Assembly (NCBI GenBank): GCA_030268105.1
Contig: BSDZ01000004.1
Span: forward strand, 496,001 to 560,000
From: Volvox africanus
Lineage: Eukaryota; Chlorophyta; Chlorophyceae; Chlamydomonadales; Volvocaceae
Reading direction: 5' to 3'
DNA: 64,000 nt
The position numbers were made by a program, and so were the translations under genes. The notes beneath the pieces are model-generated. The model made no database searches. It had not been told where the DNA came from and saw nothing but the letters and a program-made list of their open reading frames with translations. Position 1 is the stretch's first letter. Each line of letters starts with the position of its first letter. Below are positions 14,984-28,200 of the stretch, piece by piece.

Positions 14984-17900
14984 ATGGCGCCGGATCATTC
15001 ACCTGACGACACTCTAGGAAATAGTCTTATTCCTATTGTCAACAAGCTTCAAGACATCTTTGCTCAAGTGAGTCCACAGCCAAGGTGTTCTTGCCTTTTT
15101 CGTGCTGGCTTGATAACAGAGAATGGACGGCGCAAGGCTTTGTGTTGGATAATACACTTATTGCATCCATGTGCCCAGCTTTAGATGCATGACGTGGCTC
15201 CCTTCACGATTCAATCTTGTGGCACACAGGCCGTATCTTTAGGTAGTGTGCTGCCTTTGCAGGTGACCGTCGATCTCAAACTTGACCTGCCGCAAGTGGC
15301 AGTGGTTGGCAGCCAAAGCAGCGGGAAAAGCAGTGTCCTGGAGGCCCTGGTAAGCGGCACGCGTTTCGCCGTGTGCGAAGTGGGCTGTTGATGGCTGCAA
15401 AGGTCCTTCTTTGAAAGTGCCACATCGCCAGGGGGTGCTAACAACTTGGCACAAGGCGTGTGGGCATAGATGCAGCGCAGGCATTAGTGAAGGGGCCCCC
15501 AATAGGCACCGTCATGGCAGGCTTCCAGGCGTCATAGAGTTCTCTTCATTTTGTTCGCGAAGAAGGGGTGGTTCGGGAGGCCATTGTGGCAGCTGGACTT
15601 GCTGGAAGGCAACTCCCCGCACTGCGCGTCCAAGCAAGTTTGTAACACTAGATATTTGCTACATGAGGTGCAGCAGTCTTTGTAGCAGCGGGCAACACTC
15701 AGTCGTACCCCTCTTTACTCAATTCACACTTTCTATGAGCGGACTAAATCTCACCTTCATGAAAATCACCTTGCATGCCGCCGTCAACCCCCGCATGTGA
15801 TCCAGGTCGGGCGCGATTTCCTTCCCCGCGGCAATGACATTGTCACGCGAAGGCCGCTTCTGCTTCAGCTCATCAAGACGAGCCCTGGACCTACAGGCCG
15901 CCCGGCGGAATGGGGCGAGTTCCTGCATGCGCCGGGCAAGATGTTCTATGACTTTGACCGCATCAGGTGCTATCCGGTAGTAGCCTGGAAGATGGATACT
16001 GAGACAGCATTTACTTCAAAATAGATTCCAGTCTAACGATTGCGTTGGAGTGTTTCCAAGGGAAGGTGTATTGCTGACGACGCAACTTACATTTCCAACT
16101 GACTAAATCAACAGGCAGGAGATCCAGCAGGAGACGGAGAGGCTGGTGGGGGCTAATAAAAACGTATCCGACAAACCTATTCGACTGAAGATATTCAGCC
16201 CCCGAGTCCTGTGAGTGCCGGAGCTTTTTGGAAGCATGGCACATAGAGGATAGGGACTTTGTATCACGGCTAGGAAGTGGATTCTATTCTTCGGGACTTG
16301 GATCGGAGGAAAGTGCCCCGCTGAACGGCCTCGACGGGAGGCAGTTTTAGAGAGTGGCCACACAGCGTACGACTCCCTAATGATCACATGTTGCGTTTCT
16401 TGCTCTGATTGCCGCTTTCCCCGTGTCTCGCTGGTAGTACCATGACGCTGGTGGATCTGCCCGGCCTGACTCGCATCCCCGTGGGCGATCAGCCAGGAGA
16501 TATTGAGGCGCGCATCCGGGAGATGGCTCTGGAGTACATCCGGCGCCCCAACTGCATCATCTTGGCTGTCTCTCCAGCAAACGTGGACTTGGCTACGTCA
16601 GATGCGCTGCAGCTAGCGCAGGTGGCAGACCCGGAGGGAGTGCGGACCATTGGTGAGGTGTCATGGGAAAGGGGCACGGGATCTAGGATGCAACTTGTAC
16701 GTTGTAAAGGGAAATGCAGGTTTTGTGAAAAAGCATCTACTTGGACTAAAGTTTGGATTGCTAGTAGTGCAGTGAAATATTCCCCGCCACATGCAGATAT
16801 CCGTCTTGTGATTGTTCGGGTCGCGCGCGGAATGCCAACAACGCACGGGCCTTTCTCCTGCTGCCCAACATCTCCTCCTTAGGCTCGCCTTAACCCGAAG
16901 AGCCCAAATGCTCCATGCCTCCTCGCACTCGCATCCTTACGTTCCAATTGTTTTCGCCGCAACAATCTGTCCGCTCAGGCGTGCTGACCAAGCTTGACAT
17001 CATGGACCGGGGCACTGATGCGGCACACATTCTTCGTAATGCACACATCCCGCTGCGACTGGGCTACATCGGGGTGGTGCTACGGGCTCAGGCAGACATC
17101 ATGGCGGGGCTGCCCATGCCAGAGTGCAGGAAGTGAGTGGGGCCTCCCAAAACACGCACACACACTGGCAGGCCCCATTTTCAAATTGGGCCTTGCGTTA
17201 GGAGGGGTCGTTACAAGGTTCGAAAGGCCTTTCACCGCTAATACCGGGTCTAGTAACACGCTGGTGCTGGCGGATTGGGGACGATTAGGAATTCGCATCT
17301 TGTACCGGGCCCTGGGGCCCATTTTTATGGTTGGGCGGGTGGCGGCCACTCGCGTTTGTTCATTATTGTAGAGCTGGTTACCTATAGCCAAGCTAGTTGT
17401 GACCATGCAAGTCTTCTCTGAAATAGATGTCAGGATTACTCGATGGTGGTATTCTGCACCAGCGGCCCACTAAATGTAACTGTAACGGTCAGAGTTACGA
17501 GTGAGTGGCTAACATTTTTCGGTGTTCGCTATAGTTGCTAAGAGGTTCTGCCCACCTGTTGGTCCCAGCACACTGGACATCCCCTAGGATAAGCCTTGAG
17601 TATCTCGTTTCTCGTGCTAACCCGTGTGTTCTCCCCTCTCTTTACGTTGTTTGTTATCCTGGGTCTGCTCATTGGTTTCTTTGCATTCACACTCCCTTAC
17701 ATTTTCGTCTTTTCATGTGGTTTTGTGTTCTGCCAGGCGCGAGGAAGCGTTCTTCGCGTCCCATGCTGAGTACCGTGACGTCGCGGCGCATTGCGGTGTG
17801 AGCAACCTCGCACGCCGCTTGAACGCCATCCTAGTGGAACACATCCGTGGGTTGCTACCCGGATTACGTCGCCGTATACATGAGGCCTTGGAGGTGAGGC

Positions 17901-20900
17901 GCCGGCGGCCAGTGCCACGACGCTGAGTTTTAAGCATAAGGATATGGGACTGTTGCGACGGCGTGGTACACGCGGTCGATGGTGTCTTCCCCGTATGCAT
18001 CCTGTATCTCAAGCTGTTGCTTCTGCCCCATTAGTCTCGAACTTATTCATCCATCCAGTTACCACCTCTTAGTTCCAATTTCCCATCGCATCACCGTCTA
18101 TACATGGCCTGCTTTCAAGCAGCGTTTACGCCTCCACCTCGCAAGGTGGCCCATTTCTGAAGTCGCCTCCCAGGTTGCCTTCACACATTTGCTTACCGTC
18201 AGTAACCTCCCAACCCACTACCTTATCAACTACGCACTTCTCAAGTGCCCCGCCATTACTGCCATCCTTCTTATCCTGGTTCCCTGCCACTTGGTCCTCT
18301 GCCCGGTGCCCATGTCTTGATGCGCATTTATAAGCACGGGTGGAACCACCTGGAACCACCTAGCTGCGTTTCGTTCCCATTTTTGTTTGGCTGTAACTCA
18401 GGTCCGGTTGGCGGAGTTGCGGACGCTGGGGGACCCGGAGCCGGTGCAGAGTCGGAGTGCCAAGTAAGGAGCAAGCAGGCATTTTGAAGTTTGGAGATGA
18501 AATGGGAGCAAGATCCCGCATCAGGAAATCACGCGCCTTAAATGCACCGAGGCACACAAATATCGTGCACGGGCATTTCCAGTTAGTCTGATGTTTACAA
18601 GATTCTGAATTGGCCCACGATAACATTACCCCCTGGTGGTTACCCCAGCTGGTGCCGTTCTGCCTGGCACCATTGCCGTTTTCTGTTTTATCCACTACGC
18701 TATGTTTGTCACCGCCACCGCTTGGCCCCTCCCTTCCTACCGCGATACCAACACTTTACTATTTATTCTCCGCGCCAGTGCCCTTTCTCTTCCTTAAATT
18801 GCCATATTTATATCCCTACGCGCAGTGGCAGTGGGTTCCTGAGACTGATCCGTTGCATTCCGCTGCCCCGTTGCCTCCACTCCAGGGGCGCTTACCTGTT
18901 GCAGCTCCTCTGCGACTATGCGGAACGCTATGCAGCTATGTTGGACGGCCGCCACCTAGATCTTAACATGGCTCAGCAGCTCAGCGGTGGGGCTCGAGTG
19001 CGAGCGGTATTCACGGAGCAGTTTCTGCCTGCGCTAACTCGGCTTGACCCAGCGCGGGACCTGACGGACGGGGAGGTATCAACCGTCATCCGCAACGGCG
19101 CCGGTGTATCGGGCAGCCTCATGGTTCCTCAGGTACACGATGTTGCGGGGCGAAGAACGGGTAACACGTGAAGGGCCTAGGATGGTGCCGCGGGTATGTG
19201 GTGTTGTAGGTAGTGGCTGGGAGGGTAAAACAGGATCAGCATTAGCGGCAAGGCGGCAAGGACCAGCAAGGCGGGCAGGCGCCTGGGTAGGTTGCCTGGG
19301 ATAAAACATGGGGGTTACGTCAGCAAGGGCTTTTGTGGGAGTGTGGGCTGGGAGATTTGGACGCGGTTCGGCGGTCATTTGGACAAGAGGATGGGCTAAG
19401 TTGGCCACTTCGGATGTTTAATAGGTCGGGGGATTGTAATCAGGGCCAGTGAGCAACGCACGAAACCTTACTGTCGGCACCTTTCCACCTGTTGTTGTGA
19501 CTACGGATATATCGGACTTCAACACCCTCGTAATGCTTCTGAAGAAATTTTATCTTCCCGATACTCGCCTGCCTTACGGTGATTTGGAATTGACTTGGTA
19601 TACCAATCAGACCTCCTACATCCGGGTGTCGCATGCAGGAGCCGTTTGAGCTGCTGGCGCGTCGGGCGGTGCAGCAGCTCATGACACCTTCGCTCTCCTG
19701 CAAGGATCGGGTGCACGAGGAGCTGGTGCGGATCGCGGAAGCTGCGTGCCCGCCGGAGACGGCCCGGTGAGCTTTTGCTCTGGGTAGCTCTAGCATCCGG
19801 TTCACAGAACTGGCTGAACGTTTACGCAGAGTGTGTGAGGGTTGTTATAGTAACACCGCGTCGGCGGGTGGTGGATTTGGGTAATGAGTGTTGCGTTCCG
19901 TCACCACGCCGGGAGAAGGAAGCGGGGGTTCGTGTATTCCTTATATTGGTCGGCCTGCCCCTACCCCTGCCCCTACCAGGCTCCCATTGGACATTTCCCA
20001 CCAACCCTATTTCCCTTCCACCTGCCCCAGCTTCTCTTGTCCCCCCTGTGCTCTCGCATGCTCACGTCTATCTCCTGCGGTTCTCCACGCTCTCTCGCCT
20101 ACTTGCTTTTGCGGTCCCTTAACTGCTCTCGCGATATGTTATTCTTACACCGCAGGTTTCCCCAGTTACAGCGCCACCTGGCACATGCAGTTGTGGACTT
20201 CATCCGCTCGGGGGCGGCACCTGCGGAGGCCATGATTCGCTCGCTTGTTGAATGCGAGTGCGACTATATTAACTGTGACCACCCTGATTTCATTGGCGGC
20301 CGTGGGGCTATTCGTGCTGTGCTTCAGGTGCGGCTGTGGAGAATGCCTGCAGGTGTACATGAACTGTAAAAAGGCTTCGCAAATCATTTAGACGGCATGG
20401 CTAGTTTAGACTGTTGTTAGTTTTGATGAAAGTGTTTTAACTTTGGGTTGTATTACGCTTTTTGGGCTCTATATTTGGTAACTTCGCGCCTGCGAAGGAG
20501 TTTTTTGACTCCCAACCCGCGTCGGCTTCATATCGGCGTTTTATGAAAGTTGTCTCTTAATTAGGTCACCTGTCGACGTACCTTAGTCCTTTCGCTTGCG
20601 TCCAGGATCGTGCCGCCCGTCAGGCCGCCAGCTCCGGCCAGCGAAAGGAGGCGACAGAGGGTACGGGACCGACATCCTCTGGTGCCTCGGGCAGCGCCGT
20701 ATCAGGCATCTTGCCGCGCAAAGCCATGGCAGCGTTAGAGAACGGCACCCGGCTGCCAACGCCAGCGATAGGGCTGAAGGGCCTGCCAGACCACGGCAGC
20801 TCCTTAGACGACATGTTTCTGCCCACCGGCAGTCGGCGGCGGCGAAGTGAGAGCGAGTCCGACATCGCTGCAATGACTGCGATGGGCTCCACTGCACCAT

Positions 20901-22674
20901 CCGGCGCCGGCGGCACCCTAGCATCGGGCTGGTTCAGCTGGCTGTTACGGGACAGACCCGAGACTGGTATCGGCATTCACGCGTCTGCCACAGGGTCGGT
21001 GTCAGGAACGGCAGGTATGGGAGCCGGCAGCGGCGGGAGTTCAGGGCTCATGATGGGCATGGGCCGTGGGGGCGACGACGGACTAGCTGTGGCGGCTGCG
21101 GCGGCGGGAGGTAGCTTGGGGCCCCTGCCGTCCTTGCTGGCAAGACAGGTACGGCTGCGCGCGGGCACAGATGGAACTGGAAAGGCTGTTTTCTGAATCA
21201 AGGGGGATCGGTCCCCAGTATTGCAGTGGCCACACAACGTTGCTGAGAAATGGGGATGGCAAGCATACCTCGAGGTTCAGGAATAATCAGTTCAGGAAAA
21301 GTTCTGGAAAAATACAGCTCCTGCTCGGTTGAAATTGGTGTTTCGGCGGTGCAAATTGTGTACAGGTCCATGAAGACGTACCACCAGGCGCTGCGGTTTA
21401 TTGTCGAATGTGGTGTTTTTAAATCAGCATTAGATTAATATAAGTCATGGAGTGTTTGGTCGCCAGCTTTATACTTGCACTAAAGTCAGAACCCCTCATC
21501 ACGGCAATTGTGATAAATCACGTATTGCTTGCTCCCTTACCTGGTTGACGTTACCACAGTTGGCTGGAGGTACTGGTCGTTCGCGGCTGACAGACAGCGA
21601 GGCAGCTGAGGTGGAGGTCGTACGGCGGCTTGTGGAATCATATTTTGCAATTTCTCGAAAAAATCTATCGGATCTGGTGCGTTTGCCTTGATTCCAGGTT
21701 TTGTAGTTGGATGAAAGGGTTTCCTGCCTGTGAACACCTGGCCAGCATGGATAGGATCCCCACAACGCCACTGCTGGTTATCCAGGTTGTGACCACGACA
21801 AACTGATGACGGGGCGCCCAATATTGCGGTGCCAAACGTCATGAGGGTAAATTGTTATACCCTTGGACTAATGTTGCCCTCAAGCTGTCATGCGGGCGCT
21901 TGTTCTCCTTGCTATGCCGCCACTGCCGCGTCCAGGTTCCTAAGACCATCATGCACTTCATGGTGCACTACACGAAGCGCGGGCTCCAGCAACACCTCAT
22001 TAAAGCTTTATACAGGTGCGGAAACAGGCTGCTGGTAGGTTGAAAGGTAGATAGATGCTCGGAATAGCATTTCAGCCTCGCTGTACTAGGGCGGTGTAGT
22101 ATTGCCTTTGGGTGCCACTGTGGAGTGGGGTTCCTTTCCATCAGTCGGCACTCACTGCAAGTCGGCTGATTGCTCCAGGGACGACCTGCTAGACGCCCTG
22201 CTGACGGAAGCCGATGATGTTGTGGCTCGGCGCTCTGCCGCCAAGGAGGCTGTGGGCGTGTTGCGGGCCGCAGTGTCCGCGCTCGAGGAAGTGCCCAACG
22301 AGATGCTGCTGGGGGCCGGCAGCGGCGGCCACGGTGCCTCCAACGGAACCGCAGCCGCCACCAGCAGCGTCGCCGCCGTTGCGAACCCATTCACAGCAGC
22401 GGTAGCAGCGGCGGATGCCGCAGCCGCTGCTAGTGCACACTCCGAGGGCCCTGGTGGATACCTTTCTGCTAGTAGCAGTGGCATGATGGGCTCAGGCTCG
22501 GCCACCACTTCCCTGCCGCCGGTGCCATACTCCAGCGGCATGGCCGGCTTCGGGAGTCCGGGGTATGGTAATGACGGAGGCAGTGTGGATCGCTCAGTGT
22601 CGATGTCGGTTGCAGCGTCTGTCGCCACTACGCAGCTACAGCCGATGCCATTCAGAACGCTGGAGGCCTTGTGA
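14984..22674 (+). CDS. DRP3: Dynamin-related GTPase, DRP3/Drp1 type
   Basis: Fifteen coding exons (14984-15067, 15263-15349, 15806-15966, 16115-16210, 16438-16652, 16979-17132, 17737-17893, 18402-18463, 18886-19132, 19639-19766, 20156-20327, 20606-21148, 21560-21676, 21936-22015, 22179-22674) give 932 residues in one consistent frame. The family assembles into helical collars and cuts membranes; DRP3/Drp1 acts in mitochondrial and peroxisomal fission. GTPase motifs are all present: G1 GSQSSGKSS (about 44-52), the G2 Thr in IVTRRPL (71), G3 DLPGL (149), G4 TKLD (218). The stalk contains [12 protein letters not shown], typical of Drp1/DRP3. The GTPase effector domain follows (about 703-795: [36 protein letters not shown]). 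There is no PH domain, as expected for this class. Exon 12 is a 181-residue Gly/Ser/Ala-rich variable insert and the C terminus adds a low-complexity tail of over 100 residues. TGTAA at 23235-23239 may be the poly(A) signal. Confidence 0.94.
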
Positions 22675-25232
22675 GCCATCAATATGCGCCAAAACGGATG
22701 TGCGGGTGGATGCGGTATATAGAGGCGTGAGCTGATCCAGTGTGTTCGGTCATGAGGACGACATGAGCGGTAACATTCTATCATCGTAACTTCGAGAAGG
22801 ATAGGGAGAAAGATGAGGAGCACACGATTCTACGAAGGGATGAAGGATGGGATGGAAAGGTGCGGAGTTGGCTCGGTAGGTGTGAAGGATTGGCGTAGGT
22901 ATGAAGGCGCAGGATTTAGCGCAGGCTAAGGTTGTTGCCTATCAGCAGGGATGATTAGCCTATTAAGTCCTGGGCAGTGCCAAGATGCAAGGGAAACGTG
23001 TGTGTATGTGCTTGCGGTCTTTCATCCCGTGTCGTATACACTGGTACTCGTGAGATTGCTGGCCTGAAGCCTCATCGTCACCATGCAAGGAACTGAGCAG
23101 GTGGGATTCTGCGATCAGATTTCGTTTCTAGTGTGTTGCTGCCTTGCTGAAGTCCGAAGAACAGCTACGAAGAGCGTTTGCTACCAACGCCAAGGGCTCG
23201 CTCCGGACATGCGGGTCTGCAGTGTGCTGGCCTGTGTAATAGCCACTAGGAATGCGATTTCCGACCAGCGAATGAATGAGATGGACGGTAAAAGTTAAAA
23301 GTTCTGTCCCGAAATCCCAAACAAATATAGTTGCCGTGCAACTTCCAAGGCGGGACCTTTTGCAAACCTGAAAAGCCTTCCTTATATGTTCAAAGAGAAA
23401 CCAAATGACTGGACATGGGAAAAAATGTTCCTCCCGAATAATGCCGTTACTCATGTGGTTAGGAGATCCGTACATCAAGTCATGGGAGATTAGGAGATCA
23501 GCACAGCAAGGTGGGAGTGTAAAAAGGGTTAAATGGGAACATGACTTCGGTTGCGGTCTCTGCTAACAAAATATTCGCTCTGGCTGAGGCTACTAACTGG
23601 ATTAAGTGGCTCAAGAGCCTGATGGTCTAGCTGCCGAATCTCACTTAGCTTGTTCAATCTTTGTCCCCTGTTAAGCCAATCTAGCTTTGACAAGCCATCC
23701 TGCTAACCTAATGTCCTAAATTCCTGAGTCACGGCAATCTGGCTTAAGACACCCCCCCCCAAAATCTCATCGTAGCCCCTGGTGAAGCCAACCTAGCTTG
23801 AGCAACTTACTTTGCTGACCCAATAATCTGTGGCCGAAGTCAAGCCAATCTAGCATTCGCAATCCAATGTGCAAACAAAAGTCACTAGGATGGAGGGGAT
23901 TTGATAGATGGTGCCATCAAGGAAGCTAATTACAAGTTAACAACGCGCGCGTGTAGGGAATGAGCCAAGCATTAGATGTCACCACTCGGTTAGCTAGGGA
24001 GAGAACGTAAGTATGTACTTCATGGCGAATGTAACGGCACTACATTATGTATAAAACGGTCTATGGCGCTAATCCAAAACATATTCTGTAGTAGTTGAGA
24101 GCTGCAGAGGCCTCTCGAGATGCTGACATGGTGCTTCTGCACCTTGATATTGTGCTGGTGTGTGGACCGTACATGTACGACTACTACATATTGTCTGAGC
24201 TCTGGCGCAGGTTCATTCGGGAATTAATGCATTGCAGCAGGGTATCCAGCTGTACATGGGAAATGTAACCTAGCCGGTGCTACTTCCCCCAAAGTGCTTA
24301 CCTAATCTAGGTAGAGACACCGAGGACCCTGCTGAGCTAATATTGTGTGAAATGAAGGCATTTCAACTCAAATGACGGAGGCAGGTCTGAGCAGATCGGC
24401 ATCATCAGCTTTGAGATCACCGAGCTGAAGCTAACTACTGTAACAACACCTACTCTCATGCAATTTCGTTACCTGCCAACCCAATTTAGCTTGCATATGA
24501 GTTCCACCACGCACTTAAACACCAGATTACATTCGTTCCACCCCAGTCAAGAGCTCGTATGGAACGAATACTGTGACGTCCTTTTGCATCAGGACGCTTA
24601 CCTAATGTTTTCCTACTTAACCCCCTGCCCTCTCAGCAAGTAGAGCAATTAGGCAAAGACTTTTCTTAGCCAAAGTTCTCCTTTATTTACTGGGGTTCCC
24701 CAGCTATAAGGTCTCTTGTATGTCCGTGTGCAACGGCAAGCATGCGACTTACCCTGAAGAGGGCCCAAGATTTTCCCCGGCTTGCCGTCAGCTTGATCTG
24801 CGCCTGCCTGTCAGGAGGACTCGAGGGCTGCTACCAGAAGTCGAAGAATCAACGGTGATACAAGGAAAGCGGCGATGAATTTGGATGATTGAGAAATAGG
24901 GTACGGCGGCCGAGCGTCCAAGGGACGCATGGCTATTCATATGTGCTCAAGAGGTTTTGTATGGTCTTACAATACGGCAAAATGCTATGGCGGGCGGTGA
25001 GGTATACATGAGATGTTGATTTTAGTCATCTATTTCTTCAGAGTATCATACAATTGATTTTAACCATAATATAACGCGTAATGATTTCAAGTTCTGGGAC
25101 AGTTTTAGCGGGGAAGGAGGGCGTCGTCGGAGGACCGTCTCGGATCCCTTGTTAATCCTGTGTTTGCCCTAGGCTTAGTTAATGTTAGCTTATTACATTA
25201 AATAGTTCGCTTTTGTGCGTATAAATACACAT
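22675..25232. other. Intergenic region between DRP3 and the CTL gene
   Basis: It begins with the DRP3 3' UTR (candidate TGTAA at 23235-23239). A cluster of degenerate repeats lies at about 23,640-23,900. The stretch just before 25,233 is AT-rich and is the likely promoter of the transporter gene. No coding exon was recognised. Confidence 0.45.
23640..23900. repeat. Degenerate repeat cluster (AAGCCAATCTAGC-like)
   Basis: The phrase AAGCCAATCTAGC, or AAGCCAACCTAGC, occurs at about 23673, 23788 and 23845, with looser copies to either side (TCACTTAGCTTGTTCAATC; ACCCAATTTAGCTTGC near 24480). Spacing is irregular, so it is a diverged or interrupted tandem array. A C9-10 homopolymer sits within it near 23750. 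No function is evident. Confidence 0.4.
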
Positions 25233-28200
25233 ATGACCGACACTTTTGAGGACACAGGCTACATCGGAGCGCCGTGTGTTGTCGCTTACATTGATGGTGA
25301 AAATGACTTTAATTACAATACAAATGGCCGACACCGCCGAGATACTGCTTGGACAATTGCTTATTGCCTCTTGGCCGCTTTGACCCTCGCTGGGAGTATT
25401 CCAGTCTTCCTCCGGACGTAAGTTTGCTTTGTGAAACGATCCGCTAAGAAAATGCTACGTACTGAAGTTTATCATAATTTTTAAAACCATATGTCTGTTG
25501 TGTGCACCCACATCGCATCCCTTTGTCCCTTGCATACGAACTTACTTGGCACGCACAAGACAGGGATCCCCACACCGGTCTTTACAGCAACCGTTTCTTC
25601 AATAACAGCACCTCTTGCGATGCACGGAGATACCAGGTGCGTGCAGGTTTTTGCTTGCAGTGTCTCTTCCCCTCTGATTACGGGTAATCACCCCCACTTG
25701 GCTGGCTACTCCAGTGATTGGGCTAAATACAAATACGGCATTCATGAAACACAAGGAGCCGTGCCTTAAACCCCTCCATCGTTTCATATGGGGCCTTCCT
25801 TAACTCTTTTCCCGGGTCTCGCACCCTCCCGGGTTCCTTCCTCCCGCCATTAACGAACCATCGACCACCCCTACACGCAACCCCCCCTAGCAAGTGGCGG
25901 GGATTTACAATGACTCCACCTACGACCCCACCTTCTTACGAAGATTCAAGGCGGAAGCAACGATTTGGATTCCTGTCACAGCGGGACTCTCTTTGCTTTG
26001 GTCTGCCCTAAACCTCCTCCTCTTCTGCCTCTTCACCCGGGTGGGTACGGCTGTGTACAGCATCCTGTACAGCGGTACCTATAATTTCCAATCTTTGCCA
26101 ATATGATCTTCGATATTAAGGAATCGATCACGCAGTGTGTCCTGACACCAGTACTGTTACGTAATACGAACGCTTTGCTGCAGCGGCAGCGCCATCGCAC
26201 GAGTGAAGTGAGGCCGAAAGCCCCACAGCCCAGCCCCTGATGATATCTATCCGCCGTCGGTGCCAAGCAGTCTGAACCTCGAAGACCCCTCAGTGCAACC
26301 GTCCGGCTGTCTGCCTGCTGTTTCAACCCGAATTCGATGCGGTACCCATACGAACCCGATCAGCGATTCAAAGCCAAATCCAAGTCCTAACTGAAATCCA
26401 TGTCCTAACTCAAATCCAAATTCAAATCCAAAGGGACAACCTCCCCCGCAGACCGCAAGCTATGCTAGGCATTGCCCTACCTGAAAATCCATACAACAAA
26501 CTGTTCCGAATACCCAATGGATATACTAAGTATGCATAAGTATACATGTTTTTGATGTTTTGCAGGCTACCCTGGCCACGGGAGTCCTCGGGTCGCTCCT
26601 GCTGGGGACTGGGCTATCCGCAATGTGCTTTACCATCGCCCACTCGTTCCCGCTCGGCATCACGTTGGCCGCCGTAATCGCAGTGACCACAGCGCTTTTC
26701 TTCTTCGTTGGGCGGTGGGCCCGTGCGCTTTTCGAGCTCTTGACAGCTGCAGGTAGGTGAGAGTAGGTGAGGTGTCAGAGCCCTGTCTGAACCCATCTAG
26801 CAATGCAGCAAGCCTATCATGACCTGTCTGGGTTGCGGGTAGATGCATCTGCCTGCAAATCCATATGCACATCATAAATTGTTTTCCTAGGAGTCTTAGT
26901 AGTTTTATAGTTATAGTTATAGAAGTCTGGCAGTTATCATTTTCCAGACAACCCTAGGGATTCCAGACAACCCAAAAAGTGACCAGAACCCAAGCCAGGC
27001 CCGAGTCTAGCGGCTACTGCTGCTGCTACTGCTACTGCTGCTGCTTGCTGCAAGTGCCAAGCTACTTAAGCCTTGAGCCGACTAGATATCCCTGCCGTGC
27101 TGTTATGTGAAAACACCCGTGACCCCGAACGCCTTCGTTTGTAGCACACAGCCTTCGGAGGAACCCCTGGCTTGTGCCTTCGGCTCTGGGCATGAAGATA
27201 GCGGGATTGCTCGTCCTTGCGTACGGCTTTTCAGCCTTTTTCTCTGCCGTAAACCACGGTTTCGTCTCCCGAAACTGGGGCGCTGCGCAACGGTTTGCGG
27301 TGGCGGATGAGAACGGCTTTTGCCTAAATGCGGCGAACAAGCAGTAAGTAGGTGTGTTGAGTAGTGATAGATTATAAGTGCACACGATGTTACATATATA
27401 ATATATAATACGTGTTTACTATTCTGTTTAATGATACAACCTATATTCCTATAATACCCATATTATCCTGGTATAATTATATATAGTCATAATCTTGAAT
27501 GCTCGATGAAATCCAACTCTAGCCGGTGGCCGACGGATCCCGTGGTGTTAATACTATATGTACGGCTGATCCTGTGGTTTGTACTGCAACCTTTGCTATT
27601 GCTGACATGCAGTATCCCCTGCTGCATCTTCGTGACACACTCCTGGGCGTACGCCTACGCCGCGGCGGCGGCTGTTTTCGTCATCTGGAGCGGCGGCCTT
27701 GTGATGCAGCTCAAGACGTTCGCCGCCGCCGACACATTGACCCAGTGGTACTTCACAACAGGAGCGGGCTCAGGTAAGCAGCATTTAACGAATATACATG
27801 TTATTTGTAAACAACTCCGATAATAAAAACCCTAACCCTAGGTTTATTATTTTTCATTATGAAAGAGTAATAATAAATTGAGTGTACATGGGACACCGGC
27901 TGTCACGACATTTTATTGCTGTCCATACTTGCATGGACAAGTGCCGTTGCATGGCACCAGTGCGGCATCCGAAAGCGCCCACAGGCACTGACGTACTGAT
28001 GACCGCGACCTCCTCGGCAGCCACCCACAGCCTGTCATAGCCTACAGGGTACACGTCCCGCCGCCACTCATTCCTTACGAGCCTAGGGTTCATACTTTCC
28101 CCGTCCTTTTAGCCCTGGCACATCGCCGCGCTGCCGCTACATGGCCCTGCTGCTCCTTGTCGCAGCCTCCACCTTCATATCCATAGGGGCGGTGCCAGTG

